Source: Clostridia bacterium
GTDB lineage: Bacteria; Bacillota; Clostridia; Christensenellales; Aristaeellaceae
Reading direction: 5' to 3'
Length of the DNA: 44,968 nucleotides
Assembly: GCA_017547285.1 (NCBI GenBank)
Contig: JAFYQB010000032.1
Location: forward strand, 1 to 44,968
The translations under genes were made by a program, and so were the position numbers. This document shows positions 24,479 through 32,545 of the stretch, piece by piece; the first letter of the stretch is position 1; every line of letters starts with the position of its first letter. The notes beneath the pieces are model-generated. The model worked only from the letters and a program-made list of their open reading frames with translations, had not been told where the DNA came from and made no database searches.

Positions 24479-25702
24479 TGCAGCGTTCCTGCCTGCAAGC
24501 AATCCGGTTGAAAATGCGATCTGCAAATTGAAACCGCCGGTCAGCGCGTCCACATCCAGCAGTTCACCGGCTACATACAAACCGCGAACCAGCTTGCTTT
24601 CCATGGTGGAAGGATCGATCTCCTTCACGCTCACGCCGCCGCGGGTTACGATGGCCTCATTCAGACTGCGGGTGCCGTCGATGGGGATCACAAGCGCCTG
24701 CGTGTTGGCGACCAGACGGGCACGTTCCTCTTTGGTCAGTTCGCCGGCGGGCTTGGCGGGATCGATTTCGCACACCGCCGCCATGGTTTCTGCCAGCCGG
24801 GCAGGGAACAGGCCGCACAGCAGATTCCCCAGCTGCTTTTTGGGCGCGGCAGCGATATCGCGCAGGATGCGCGCATCCAGCTGCTGGGCGCTGAGACCCG
24901 GCTTGAGGTCAATGGCAAGCGTTACATCCTCCGGCGCAAGCTCGGTCACATAGGCGGATGCGCTCAGAATGAGCGGCCCGCTCACGCCGAAATGGGTGAA
25001 CAGCATTTCGCCCAGTTCCGTATAGAGCTTCTTTTTGCCGCGCGTGAGGGTAAGCTTCACGTTTTTCAGGGAAAGTCCCTGCAGTTCGCGCACCCACGCC
25101 GCATCGCTGGTCAGGCCAACAAGCGAGGGCAGCGCGGGAAATACGTTGTGACCATGGGCTTCCAGCCACTTCCAGCCGTCGCCCGTGGAGCCGGTGGACT
25201 GGTAGCTCTGGCCGCCGGTACATACGATCACTGCATCCGCTTTCAGCTGCTGGCCGTTTTCCAGCGTAACGCCGGTCACGGCAGCATCCCTGGCGTCCAC
25301 GCTCTGAACGCGGGTGTTCAGGCGCACGTTTACATTCAAACGGCGCAGGGCGCGCTCAAAGGCGCGGGTCACATCGCTGGCTTTCTGGCTTTCGGGAAAC
25401 ACGCGGTCGCCGCGCTCCACCACAATGGGGCAGCCGTTGTTCTGCAGCCATTCCATCATGGCAGAGGGAGGCAGCGCATTGAGCGCGCTGTACAGGAAGC
25501 GGGGGTTTTTGACCACGCTTTTCATAAAGGCATCCGGCTCACAGGCGTTGGTGGCGTTGCAGCGGCCCTTGCCGGTGATGTAGATTTTTTTGCCCAGCTT
25601 TTCGTTGCGTTCCAGCAGGGTCACATGCGCCCCTGCCTCTGCCGCTGCCACAGCGGCCATCAAACCGGCAGCGCCGCCGCCGATAACAATGACTTCACTC
25701 AT
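24440..25702 (-). CDS. HI0933/YhiN-type FAD-dependent oxidoreductase
   Basis: A 420-residue flavoprotein. The N-terminal dinucleotide fold is IGGGAAGLMAAVAAAEAGAHVTLLERNEKLGKK, followed by the family motif ITGKGRCNATNAC; VICTGGQSYQSTGSTGDGWKW and GGVSVKEIDPSTMESKLVRGLYVAGELLDVDALTGGFN-type signatures (residues about 355-392) are present. The function of this widespread family is poorly known. The start overlaps the RpiR stop by ATGA. The normal C-terminus ends near LLAGRNA; the last residues GALPLHPAKGI are encoded by the hairpin array, suggesting that the repeat replaced the native end. Confidence 0.9.
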   Translation of the reverse strand: MSEVIVIGGGAAGLMAAVAAAEAGAHVTLLERNEKLGKKIYITGKGRCNATNACEPDAFMKSVVKNPRFLYSALNALPPSAMMEWLQNNGCPIVVERGDRVFPESQKASDVTRAFERALRRLNVNVRLNTRVQSVDARDAAVTGVTLENGQQLKADAVIVCTGGQSYQSTGSTGDGWKWLEAHGHNVFPALPSLVGLTSDAAWVRELQGLSLKNVKLTLTRGKKKLYTELGEMLFTHFGVSGPLILSASAYVTELAPEDVTLAIDLKPGLSAQQLDARILRDIAAAPKKQLGNLLCGLFPARLAETMAAVCEIDPAKPAGELTKEERARLVANTQALVIPIDGTRSLNEAIVTRGGVSVKEIDPSTMESKLVRGLYVAGELLDVDALTGGFNLQIAFSTGLLAGRNAAAGALPLHPAKGI

Positions 25703-26565
25703 GATTCTTTCTTATCGATATAGACGCTGTGCGCGTTCCATATGCCTTCCAGTCGTTTGAAATGTGAGGCCAGTTCCTCGCGCCGGTTGAGACCCACGCT
25801 GACCACTAGCGCGTTGATGACCGAGAGCGGTGCGGCAAGGCTGTCCACAAAGCTGGCCATATCGGTACTGGCGCAAAGGCACACATCCGCCTCCTCGTGC
25901 AGGGGGGACATGTCGCCGTCCGTCAGACCCACAACCTGCGCGCCGTTCTGCTTGGCAAAACGCATGCATTCCAGCGTACGGGCGGAATAACGGGGGAAGC
26001 TGATGCCCACCAGCACATCCTTGCTGCTGATGCGCGCGATCTCTTCAAATACATCGCCGGTGGTGTTGTGCACCAGCTTCACATCGTCCAGCACCTGGTG
26101 CAGGTAATGATACATAAACTGTGCCAGCGGCGCTGCGGAACGCAGACCCATCACGTAGATGCGCCTTGCGGAGAGCAGACGGCTGACCACATCGTCAAAA
26201 TCCTTCCGGGACAGGGCTTCCACCGTTTTGCGGATGTTCTGCTCGTCGTTGTGCAGCACGGTGGAGAGCACATCGCGCGCCGGAAGGCTGGATGCGATGG
26301 CAAAACGCTGCTCGCTGGTGAGCTGCTGCCGGACAAGGCTGGCAAGCGTTTCCCGCAGTTCGGGATAGCCCTCGTAGCCCATGGCGGTGGCAAAGCGCAC
26401 CACGGTGCTTTCGCTCACGCCGCAGGCATGGCCCAGGGTGGCGGCGGTCATAAAAACGGCTTTGTCGTAATTCTGCGCAATAAATTCAGCAATGCGGCGG
26501 TGTCCCTTGCTGAGCGGATTGCCGCGCAGATTCAGCCTTTGGATAAGCGTGCGTTGATCCGGCAC
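25699..26565 (-). CDS. RpiR/MurR-family transcriptional regulator
   Basis: A 288-residue regulator. The N-terminal HTH_6 domain (about 1-75) has FIAQNYDKAVFMTAATLGHACGVSESTVVRFATAMGYEGYPELRE; the C-terminal SIS domain (about 125-260) has RIYVMGLRSAAPLAQFMYHYL and LVGISFPRYSARTLECM. Such proteins bind phosphosugars and usually control sugar-catabolism genes; MurR of E. coli responds to MurNAc-6-phosphate. The murK-murQ palindrome is a possible target, by inference only. The GTG at 26565 follows AAGGAGG by seven bases. It lies between surE and the flavoprotein gene in one transcript. Confidence 0.9.
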   Translation of the reverse strand: MPDQRTLIQRLNLRGNPLSKGHRRIAEFIAQNYDKAVFMTAATLGHACGVSESTVVRFATAMGYEGYPELRETLASLVRQQLTSEQRFAIASSLPARDVLSTVLHNDEQNIRKTVEALSRKDFDDVVSRLLSARRIYVMGLRSAAPLAQFMYHYLHQVLDDVKLVHNTTGDVFEEIARISSKDVLVGISFPRYSARTLECMRFAKQNGAQVVGLTDGDMSPLHEEADVCLCASTDMASFVDSLAAPLSVINALVVSVGLNRREELASHFKRLEGIWNAHSVYIDKKES

Positions 26566-26577
26566 GGTACAGCCTCC

Positions 26578-27330
26578 TTATTTGATGCCCAGCGCCTCCC
26601 ATTCAGCGCGGGTGTCGCAAGTGTAGTTGCCCATTACGGTCAGCGTAATGTGACCGCGTTCCAGATACCAGTTGTCGCTGCCCTCATCCGCGGGTTCAAT
26701 GGGCGAGCCGCTCTCCAGCCAGTAGTAATCTCCGGCACGGGGCGAGGTACGCTTTTCGTAGCTGTCCAGATAAAAGGCGGTATCCAGCGGTGCGTATACC
26801 GGCTCCTTCAGCTGCGAAGGTTCCACGCAGGGTGCGTTGATGTTGAGTATGGTGGTGCGTTTGTGCGGCTTTTGCACATACTGCTCGGCCACGCGGATGG
26901 TATAATCCGCCAGATGGTCGATCATTTCCTGGGTGGCCTTGTGGTGGATGGACACCGCAATGGCATGCAGGTTGTGGAATGCGCCTTCCATGGCAGCGCC
27001 CACGGTGCCGCTGTAATGTGTGGCGATGCCGGCGTTGTAGCCTTCGTTGATGCCGGAGATCACGATGTCCACCGGCTTTTCAGCCACCTTCTGCACACCG
27101 ATGCGAACGCAGTCCGCCGGTGCGCCGGCGACGGCATAACCCTTGCCGTGCTCCAGCGGATAATCATTGGCAAACAGCGGCTCGCTGAGCGTGAAGCGAT
27201 GACCTGCCGCGCTCTGCTGATGGCGCGGGGCGCACATGGTGACCTCGTGGCCGCGCCGGACAGCAGCACGGACCAAAGCCATAATGCCCTTTGCGCCTGC
27301 GCCGTCGTCGTTGGTTAAGAGAATATGCAT
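26578..27330 (-). CDS. surE: 5'/3'-nucleotidase SurE
   Basis: A 250-residue phosphatase of the SurE family. MHILLTNDDGAGAKGI carries the metal-binding Asp-Asp, followed by VTMCAPRHQQSAAGHRFT and ISGINEGYNAGIATHYSGTVGAAMEG, all conserved. It dephosphorylates nucleoside monophosphates and short polyphosphates. The ATG at 27330 matches the conserved N-terminus and has GAGGT upstream; a longer reading frame was rejected. It is followed after 12 bases by the RpiR gene. In the 82-base gap before it lies a short GC-rich inverted repeat. Confidence 0.95.
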   Translation of the reverse strand: MHILLTNDDGAGAKGIMALVRAAVRRGHEVTMCAPRHQQSAAGHRFTLSEPLFANDYPLEHGKGYAVAGAPADCVRIGVQKVAEKPVDIVISGINEGYNAGIATHYSGTVGAAMEGAFHNLHAIAVSIHHKATQEMIDHLADYTIRVAEQYVQKPHKRTTILNINAPCVEPSQLKEPVYAPLDTAFYLDSYEKRTSPRAGDYYWLESGSPIEPADEGSDNWYLERGHITLTVMGNYTCDTRAEWEALGIK

Positions 27331-27412
27331 CGTTGATACCTCGTTTATCAGTCGATTGTGATGAGGCGGATGGGCGACCAACGGCCGCCCCTGCGGAGGA
27401 CGCACAAGCCGC

Positions 27413-27766
27413 TTATTTCCGCAAATCCCCCTTGGCGGCATCCACCAGCGTTCTGGCTGCGTTGATGGCAACCGCCACCGCTACGGCCCACCAGTAGCTT
27501 TCAAACACTACGCTGTTTTCCACATAGCCTGCGACCAGCTGAATGAACCACGCATCCACAAAGATGCTCACCAGCCCCAGCGTGCAGAAATTGATGACGG
27601 AAAGGATCAGCCTGGCAATGGGCCGAAGCACGGTGTAAGCCGCGCCCAGCACCGCGCCAACGATCAGCGCGTTGGCCAGATCCACCACGATCACGCCGTC
27701 CATAAAGCGTGCGCACAGCGGAATGGCCGCTGCGGTGATGACAAAACGGGCAAACAGTGCGCCCAC
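27413..27766 (-). CDS. Holin-4/YvlD-type small membrane protein
   Basis: A 117-residue protein with four hydrophobic segments, close to the 'phage holin family 4' (YvlD) group of chromosomal membrane proteins; the name does not imply a phage. The segment DLANALIVGAVLGAAYTVLRPIARLILSVINFCTLGL is typical, with its conserved Leu-Arg-Pro. I prefer the GTG at 27766, seven bases after GGAGG; an ATG two codons earlier would touch the ribosome site directly. Role unknown; B. subtilis YvlD belongs to an envelope-stress regulon. Confidence 0.85.
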   Translation of the reverse strand: MGALFARFVITAAAIPLCARFMDGVIVVDLANALIVGAVLGAAYTVLRPIARLILSVINFCTLGLVSIFVDAWFIQLVAGYVENSVVFESYWWAVAVAVAINAARTLVDAAKGDLRK

Positions 27767-27796
27767 GGTCATCCCTCCGTTTCGAATGCAAAAATG

Positions 27797-27802
27797 ATTA
27801 TA
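27797..27802 (-). promoter_or_regulatory. Extended -10 element before the YvlD-like gene
   Basis: TATAAT on the minus strand preceded by TGA; no good -35. It would start the YvlD-surE-rpiR-flavoprotein transcript. Confidence 0.55.
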
Positions 27803-27923
27803 TCACAAAATTCCCTGGCCTGCATTCCTTTGTGCAAATTCGGGGCAAACTATCCGGCACCCGCTGCACGGCCCAGCATACGCTGTGTTCCACAGGAAAG
27901 CATTTGGGAAGGGAGCGCTTTGA

Positions 27924-28181
27924 TTGAAAAGCAGGTTTTTTACGGATACGCAGGCGCTGGATGCTTCACCGCCGCCGCGCGATCAGATTTGTGTTTGCCT
28001 GATGCTCAGCCGGGAAGCTTACGAACAGGCTGTGAAGAGCGCCGCGCGGATGCAGATCACCAGCGGCGAATACATCAGCCGGCTTGTGCTGAACCGACGG
28101 TTCAGCGCCGGCGGTACCAGAGTCCCGCCGCCAGCAGATAGCCCATGGCCGCGCTTTCCACCAGCACCACCTGACCATTGA
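27924..28181 (+). CDS. Small ribbon-helix-helix-like protein
   Basis: An 85-residue reading frame starting at TTG with GGGAGCG upstream. Residues about 22-60 (ICVCLMLSREAYEQAVKSA..., then QITSGEYISRLVLNRRF) have the strand-helix-helix pattern of CopG/Arc DNA-binding proteins. The last 25 residues are Pro-rich and are read antisense through the end of the convergent membrane-protein gene; the conserved part ends exactly where that gene's stop lies. The tail may therefore be an artefact of a lost spacer. A small DNA-binding protein is likely, but no antitoxin partner is adjacent. Confidence 0.55.
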   Translation: MKSRFFTDTQALDASPPPRDQICVCLMLSREAYEQAVKSAARMQITSGEYISRLVLNRRFSAGGTRVPPPADSPWPRFPPAPPDH

Positions 28182-28485
28182 CGGTGAGCAGCACGCTCAA
28201 AACAGCCGAATGCACCGCGCCCGTGGTTTCCAGATACTGATACAGAATGACCGCGCCCATCAGCGCTGCCCCGGCCAGCAGCCATCCGGCCAGACCGTTG
28301 GTGTAGGCCTTTACACCGGCAATGGGCAGCGTAAGCGCCAGCGCTGCGCCCAGCAGCGCGCCTTTGAACACGAAGGAAGCGTAGGCGGTGCTGCCAAGCA
28401 TGCCGTCCAGCCAGCGGAACAGGCCGCAGACCAGACCGCAGATAGCCAGAGGGCACACCGCTACGATCAATTTTCTCAGTAGCAT
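28102..28485 (-). CDS. Small membrane protein, unknown function
   Basis: A 127-residue protein with about four hydrophobic segments (VCPLAICGLVCGLF, ALLGAALALTLPIAG, LAGWLLAGAALMGAVILYQYL and VLVESAAMGYLLAAGLW) and no recognised motif. Its ATG at 28485 follows GGAGG and overlaps the trmD stop by ten bases, so it is translationally coupled to trmD. In many Firmicutes rplS occupies this place; here it is absent. Its 3' end overlaps the convergent small gene by 80 bases. Confidence 0.7.
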   Translation of the reverse strand: MLLRKLIVAVCPLAICGLVCGLFRWLDGMLGSTAYASFVFKGALLGAALALTLPIAGVKAYTNGLAGWLLAGAALMGAVILYQYLETTGAVHSAVLSVLLTVNGQVVLVESAAMGYLLAAGLWYRRR

Positions 28486-29222
28486 TCTTCCGCCTCCTGC
28501 CTGGCAGCGGCCAGCGCGGCTTCGCGCTCTTTGGGGGTCATTTCAGCCTTGCGGAACAGATCGGGACGCACGCGCAGCGTGGTGAGCAGCGACTGCTCCC
28601 TGCGCCATTTGCGGATTTTGGCATGGTCGCCGTTCAACAGAACCTCCGGCACTTCAATGCCCTCAAACTCGCGGGGGCGGGTATACTGCGGGTATTCCAG
28701 CAGGCCGTCGGTAAAGCTTTCTTCGCCGGTGGATTCATCGCTGCCCAGAACGCCGGGCACATAACGCGCCACAGCGTCGGTCAGCACCATGGCCGCCAGC
28801 TCGCCGCCGGTCAGCACGAAATCGCCCAGGCTGATCTCCTCGTCCACCACCAGGTCGATGGCTCGCTGGTCCACGCCCTCGTAGTGCCCGCACAGCAAAA
28901 TCAGCCCCTCCTCCTGCGCAAGCTCCACCACCTTCTGCTGGTTGAGCTGCTTGCCGCGGGGGCTCAGGTAAATGCACCGGCCTTTATAGCCCTGAGAGCG
29001 CATGTCGCGCACGCAGTCCACAATGGGCTGCGCCATCATGACCATGCCTGCGCCGCCGCCGAAGGGATAGTCGTCGGTGTTTTTATGTTTTTTGGTACTG
29101 TAGGGGCGGATGTCCACCGGGCGGATGTCGATCAGGTTTTCCTGACGGGCACGCCCGATGATGGAGGTGTTCAAAAAACTCTCGAACATCTCCGGAAACA
29201 GACTAAGAATGGCGATCTTCAT
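28476..29222 (-). CDS. trmD: tRNA (guanine37-N1)-methyltransferase
   Basis: A 248-residue SPOUT methyltransferase. MKIAILSLFPEMFESFLNTSIIGRA opens the protein; the AdoMet knot motifs LLCGHYEGVDQRAID and ISLGDFVLTGGELAAM are intact. It makes m1G37 in tRNAs to prevent frameshifting. The ATG at 29222 matches the family N-terminus and lies inside the end of rimM (20-base overlap), with GAGGT upstream. It is the next-to-last gene of the ylxM operon. Confidence 0.97.
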   Translation of the reverse strand: MKIAILSLFPEMFESFLNTSIIGRARQENLIDIRPVDIRPYSTKKHKNTDDYPFGGGAGMVMMAQPIVDCVRDMRSQGYKGRCIYLSPRGKQLNQQKVVELAQEEGLILLCGHYEGVDQRAIDLVVDEEISLGDFVLTGGELAAMVLTDAVARYVPGVLGSDESTGEESFTDGLLEYPQYTRPREFEGIEVPEVLLNGDHAKIRKWRREQSLLTTLRVRPDLFRKAEMTPKEREAALAAARQEAEECY

Positions 29223-29736
29223 AGAGCGCGACCTCTTCCAGTTTGTTTTCGTCCAGCACCAGCCTGCCCTCGTCGGCATTCATTTCCAAAAGCACTTCCT
29301 TGAGTGCGGGGAACATGAGATTGCCCTTGGGGGTCTTCAGAACAAACACGTCCACGCCGCCGGGGGTGAGCACGTCTTTCAGTACGCCCAGCTGGTTGCC
29401 CTTGGTATCAAAGGCCCTGGCGCCCAGAATATCGGCGATGAACACTTCGTCCTCGCCCAGTTCCACGGCGTTGTCGCGGTCCACCCACAGCTGGATGTTG
29501 CGCAGCTTTTCAGCCTCGTTGCGGTCGTCGATGCCTTCCAGCTTGAGGTATACATCGTCGCCCTGCACGCGGGCGTCCTCAACGCCGGTTTCATCATAGC
29601 TTTCGCCGCGTTTGAGAAAAACAACGTCCAGATCATAAAAACGTTCGGGATCATCGGTATAGTGGCGAACCTTGACTTCGCCGCGAATGCCCTGCGGACG
29701 AACGATTTCGCCCAGCAAAAGATATTCCTGCTTCAT
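29203..29736 (-). CDS. rimM: Ribosome maturation factor RimM
   Basis: A 177-residue protein with the RimM N-domain (LLLGEIVRPQGIRGEVKVRHYTDDPERF) and a C-terminal PRC-barrel (ELGEDEVFIADILGARAFDTKGNQLGVL, then LMFPALKEVLLEMNADEGRLVL). It binds S19 and aids 30S head assembly. The ATG at 29736 follows AAGGAG. It overlaps trmD by 20 bases. Upstream, a pair of inverted module A repeats separates it from khpA. Confidence 0.96.
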   Translation of the reverse strand: MKQEYLLLGEIVRPQGIRGEVKVRHYTDDPERFYDLDVVFLKRGESYDETGVEDARVQGDDVYLKLEGIDDRNEAEKLRNIQLWVDRDNAVELGEDEVFIADILGARAFDTKGNQLGVLKDVLTPGGVDVFVLKTPKGNLMFPALKEVLLEMNADEGRLVLDENKLEEVALYEDRHS

Positions 29737-29785
29737 GGGGATCTCCTTGAAAATTGGTGTGTGGGGGACGGGGAAGGCAGCTTTC

Positions 29786-29929
29786 CGCACGGATGCCTTC
29801 TCCTTGAGGAGAAGGTGTCAGCCCTCCGGGCTGACGGATGTGGTGAATGCGCTGGGAAAGCAGATTGTGTAAGCAGCGTTTTCACCTCATCAGTCTGCTG
29901 CGCAGACAGCTTCCCCTCAAGGGGAAGCC
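29786..29929. repeat. Inverted pair of module A hairpin repeats
   Basis: Within the 298-base gap between khpA and rimM. A reverse copy (29791-29840) has CCTTCTCC-TTGA-GGAGAAGG and GTCAGCCC-TCC-GGGCTGAC. A forward copy (29874-29929) has TTTTCACCTCATCAGTC, GTCTGC-TGC-GCAGAC and GCTTCCCC-TCAA-GGGGAAGC. Stem sequences differ from other copies but pairing is kept. The rest of the gap (29930-30034) shows no gene or clear signal. Confidence 0.85.
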
Positions 29930-30034
29930 AGCACGGCGTTACAACCTTGCATGCGTACGTTATCTGCCATCGTTCCCCGCCGAAAACAAAGAGCGCACAG
30001 GGCGCTTTTCGCGCCCCGTGCGCCCCATAAGGTG

Positions 30035-30262
30035 TTATTGGATTTCCACAAAGACGGGCTTCTGATTCTTGGCGGTGGCGGCGCGCACCACAGCGCGGAT
30101 CGCCTTGGCGATACGGCCCTGCTTGCCGATCACTTTGCCCATATCTTCGGGAGCCACGTGCAGCTCCAGAATGGTGGCTTCCGGCCCGACCGTTTCTTCC
30201 ACAGTCACGGCGTCCTTGTTATCCACCAGAGACTTGGCTACGTATTCGACCAGCTCTTTCAT
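30035..30262 (-). CDS. khpA: KH-domain RNA-binding protein KhpA
   Basis: A 75-residue KH protein (YlqC family). The GxxG loop is GKQGRIAKAIRAVVRAA, after LELHVAPEDMGKVI. In Firmicutes KhpA pairs with KhpB and binds many RNAs, affecting cell size and division. The ATG at 30262 follows GAGGGC, five bases after rpsP. Confidence 0.95.
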   Translation of the reverse strand: MKELVEYVAKSLVDNKDAVTVEETVGPEATILELHVAPEDMGKVIGKQGRIAKAIRAVVRAATAKNQKPVFVEIQ

Positions 30263-30267
30263 CGGGA

Positions 30268-30519
30268 TTAGCCCTCGATGATGCCGCTCTTCTTGAGCAG
30301 GGTGCGCACGGTGTCGGTGGGCTGAGCGCCGTTCTTGATCCACTGCTTGGCCTTGTCGGCGTCGATCTTGATGGTGGCGGCGGGCTCGGTCATGGGATCA
30401 TAGTAGCCGATCTCCTCGATGAAACGGCCATCGCGGGGAGCGCGCTCGTCAGCAACGACGACACGGTAGAAAGGCATCTTCTTCATACCCATTCTCTTCA
30501 GACGAATCTTAACAGACAT
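30268..30519 (-). CDS. rpsP: 30S ribosomal protein S16
   Basis: An 83-residue S16: [42 protein letters not shown] is the conserved start. ATG at 30519 follows AGGAGG. The 81-base gap to ffh contains a small ATCAC/GTGAT inverted repeat but no convincing terminator or promoter, so rpsP is probably read from the ylxM promoter. Confidence 0.98.
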   Translation of the reverse strand: MSVKIRLKRMGMKKMPFYRVVVADERAPRDGRFIEEIGYYDPMTEPAATIKIDADKAKQWIKNGAQPTDTVRTLLKKSGIIEG

Positions 30520-30600
30520 TTTTCATTTCCTCCTGATGCTTTTGCTGAATAAGTGTTGATATATCTGAAAATCACATGTTGGTGATTAACAGGCCTGGTG

Positions 30601-31923
30601 TTAGAAAGGCATGCGCATTCTCATTTTGCCGCGCTTGCCGGGACGCATCATCTTTTTCATCATTTCCTTGCTCTGCTCGAACTGGCGGATCAAGGCGTTT
30701 ACGTCCTGCACGGTGGTGCCGGAGCCGGCTGCAATGCGCTTGCGGCGGCTGGCGTTGAGGATGCCGGGGTTGCGGCGTTCGCGGGGCGTCATGCTGCGGA
30801 TGATGGCTTCGGGCTTTTTGAGAGCGCCCTCGTCAATCTCCACATCCTGCAGTTTGGCGCCGATGCCGGGCAGCATGCTCAGCATGCTCTGCAGACCGCC
30901 CATCTTTTTCATCTGCTGCATCTGCGTGAGGAAATCCTCCAAAGTCAGATTGCCAGGTCCGCGTTTGAGCAGGTCTTCGGCGTCTTCACCGTCAAAAGCT
31001 TCCTGCGCCTTTTCCACCAAGGTCATCACGTCGCCCATGCCGAGGATACGGCTGGCCATGCGGTCGGGGTGGAAAATTTCGATATCGGACAGCTTTTCGC
31101 CGGTGCCGGAGAACTTGATGGGCTTGCCGACCACTGCCTTGATGGACAGGGCGGCACCGCCGCGGGTATCGCCGTCCAGTTTGGTGAGGATCACGCCGTC
31201 GATGCCGAGGTTTTCGTTGAAACTTTTGGCAACGTTCACAGCGTCCTGACCGGTCATGGCGTCCACCACGAACAGGATTTCCTGCGGCTTGACGGCAGCC
31301 TTGACATCGCGAAGCTCCTGCATGAGGGCTTCATCAATGTGCAGGCGGCCGGCGGTATCGATGATCAGCACGTCGCGGCCGTAGTCGCGGGCGTACTCGA
31401 TGGCTTCCAGCGCAGTCTGAACGGGATTCTGCGTGCCGTGCTCGTAAACCGGCACATCCACCTGCTTACCCACGACCTGCAGCTGCGTGATGGCGGCGGG
31501 ACGGTAAATGTCACACGCGGCCAGCATGGGCTTTTTGCCGGTCTTTTTGAGGAAGTTGGCCAGCTTGGCGGCCATGGTGGTTTTACCGGCGCCCTGCAGG
31601 CCGCACAGCATGTAGATGGTGGGCACGCTGGAGGACCAGGTGAGCTTGGAATGCTCGGTGCCCATGAGCGCGGTCATTTCTTCGTTGACAATTTTGAAGA
31701 CCTGCTGGGAGGCGCTCATGCTTTCTAGCACTTCCTGGCCTACGCAGCGCTCGGTAACTTTTTTGCAGAAATCCTTGACGACAAGGTAGTTCACGTCGGC
31801 TTCGAGCAGCGCCATGCGCACTTCGCGCATCGCTTCCTTTACCACCTGCTCGGTCAGCTTGCCGCGTCCCGTCAGTTTGGAGAGCGCACCGGAAAGTTTC
31901 TGGCTGAGTCCTTCAAAGGCCAT
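30601..31923 (-). CDS. ffh: Signal recognition particle protein Ffh
   Basis: A 440-residue SRP54-type GTPase: N-domain, G-domain with P-loop GLQGAGKT at 108-115, DTAGR and TKLDGD motifs, and a Met-rich M-domain ending in MMKKMMRPGKRGKMRMRMPF. With 4.5S RNA it targets nascent membrane proteins to FtsY. ATG at 31923 follows AAGGAGAG, three bases after the ylxM stop. No SRP RNA gene was found in the window. Confidence 0.98.
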   Translation of the reverse strand: MAFEGLSQKLSGALSKLTGRGKLTEQVVKEAMREVRMALLEADVNYLVVKDFCKKVTERCVGQEVLESMSASQQVFKIVNEEMTALMGTEHSKLTWSSSVPTIYMLCGLQGAGKTTMAAKLANFLKKTGKKPMLAACDIYRPAAITQLQVVGKQVDVPVYEHGTQNPVQTALEAIEYARDYGRDVLIIDTAGRLHIDEALMQELRDVKAAVKPQEILFVVDAMTGQDAVNVAKSFNENLGIDGVILTKLDGDTRGGAALSIKAVVGKPIKFSGTGEKLSDIEIFHPDRMASRILGMGDVMTLVEKAQEAFDGEDAEDLLKRGPGNLTLEDFLTQMQQMKKMGGLQSMLSMLPGIGAKLQDVEIDEGALKKPEAIIRSMTPRERRNPGILNASRRKRIAAGSGTTVQDVNALIRQFEQSKEMMKKMMRPGKRGKMRMRMPF

Positions 31924-31926
31924 TGG

Positions 31927-32319
31927 TTACTCTCCTTCCTGCTGGCGGATGATCCGGCGGATGATCTCCCCGGCTTCCTCCAGCCTGCTTACATCATTTT
32001 CATCGGCGGTTCGGATGGATTGCATCAGCGAAAGCGCGTGCTTCAGCTGCTTTGCGGTTTCCTCCGCGCGCTTCATGCTGCCCAGCGCGGCTTCGTATTT
32101 GCGAAGCTTTTGCGCCGAACGCGTGATCAGCTCATGCACGTTCTGGCGGCTGGTTTCCAGCTCATCCGCGATTTCCCCAAGAGAGAGATCCTCTTCATAA
32201 TAGAGCCGGAGCGCATCCTGCTGCTTTTGCGTGAGCAGCCCGCCGTAGAAGGCGCACAGCGTACCGATCTCCACGCTTTTTTCGAGCTTTTCCGGCCCGT
32301 CAAAACTTATCGGTTTCAT
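31927..32319 (-). CDS. ylxM: YlxM/p13-like helix-turn-helix protein
   Basis: A 130-residue protein of the UPF0122 family that accompanies ffh in Firmicutes. The sigma-region-4-like helix-turn-helix is LTQKQQDALRLYYEEDLSLGEIADELETSRQNVHELITRSAQKLRKYE. It has been linked to SRP function or control of ffh. The ATG at 32319 follows AGGAGG; a TTG seven codons upstream is not used. Confidence 0.93.
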   Translation of the reverse strand: MKPISFDGPEKLEKSVEIGTLCAFYGGLLTQKQQDALRLYYEEDLSLGEIADELETSRQNVHELITRSAQKLRKYEAALGSMKRAEETAKQLKHALSLMQSIRTADENDVSRLEEAGEIIRRIIRQQEGE

Positions 32320-32364
32320 GTGCCGTCCTCCTGCTATCAAGCATTTGTTCTTGACAGCACTGGT

Positions 32365-32393
32365 ATACTACACTATTTCACTCCGATTGTCAA
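32365..32393 (-). promoter_or_regulatory. Sigma-A promoter of the ylxM-ffh-rpsP operon
   Basis: Minus-strand TTGACA (32393-32388), a 17-base spacer, then TAGTAT (32370-32365). Confidence 0.8.
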
Positions 32394-32429
32394 GTATTTT
32401 TGCTTGAAAGAACAAGCTTTTTGAGGCAA

Positions 32430-32545
32430 AAAGCGAGCCGGAGGCACTGTATTGCCTCCGGCGGTCTTCGATGCAGTATCAAGCTGTACGCTCACCCCCT
32501 GACCGCAAAGCGGTCAGTCCGGGGTCCAGGGGCTCAGCCCCTGGT
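32430..32545. repeat. Composite hairpin element, locus 3 (modules B-C)
   Basis: Module B (32430-32470) is nearly identical to locus 1 (GCCGGAGGCA/TGCCTCCGGC). Module C has CTGACCGC-AAA-GCGGTCAG (32499-32517), then GGGGT and CCAGGGGC-TCA-GCCCCTGG. Compared with other loci the G of GCAGGGG has changed to C, with the matching change in the other arm. The element provides the stop codon of the GNAT-ManA gene. Confidence 0.87.

Noticed and set aside
25699..26565. Naming the RpiR protein MurR
   Set aside because: RpiR regulators respond to many sugar phosphates; it is 15 kb from murQ and no binding site links them. Left without a gene symbol.
27413..27766. Phage remnant suggested by the holin-family name
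   Set aside because: The YvlD/holin-4 group is chromosomal in most Firmicutes, and no integrase, terminase, capsid or tail gene is nearby.
27924..28485. Toxin-antitoxin pair formed by the RHH-like gene and the small membrane gene
   Set aside because: The genes are convergent, not co-transcribed, and the membrane protein is coupled to trmD by start-stop overlap, so a TA operon is unlikely.
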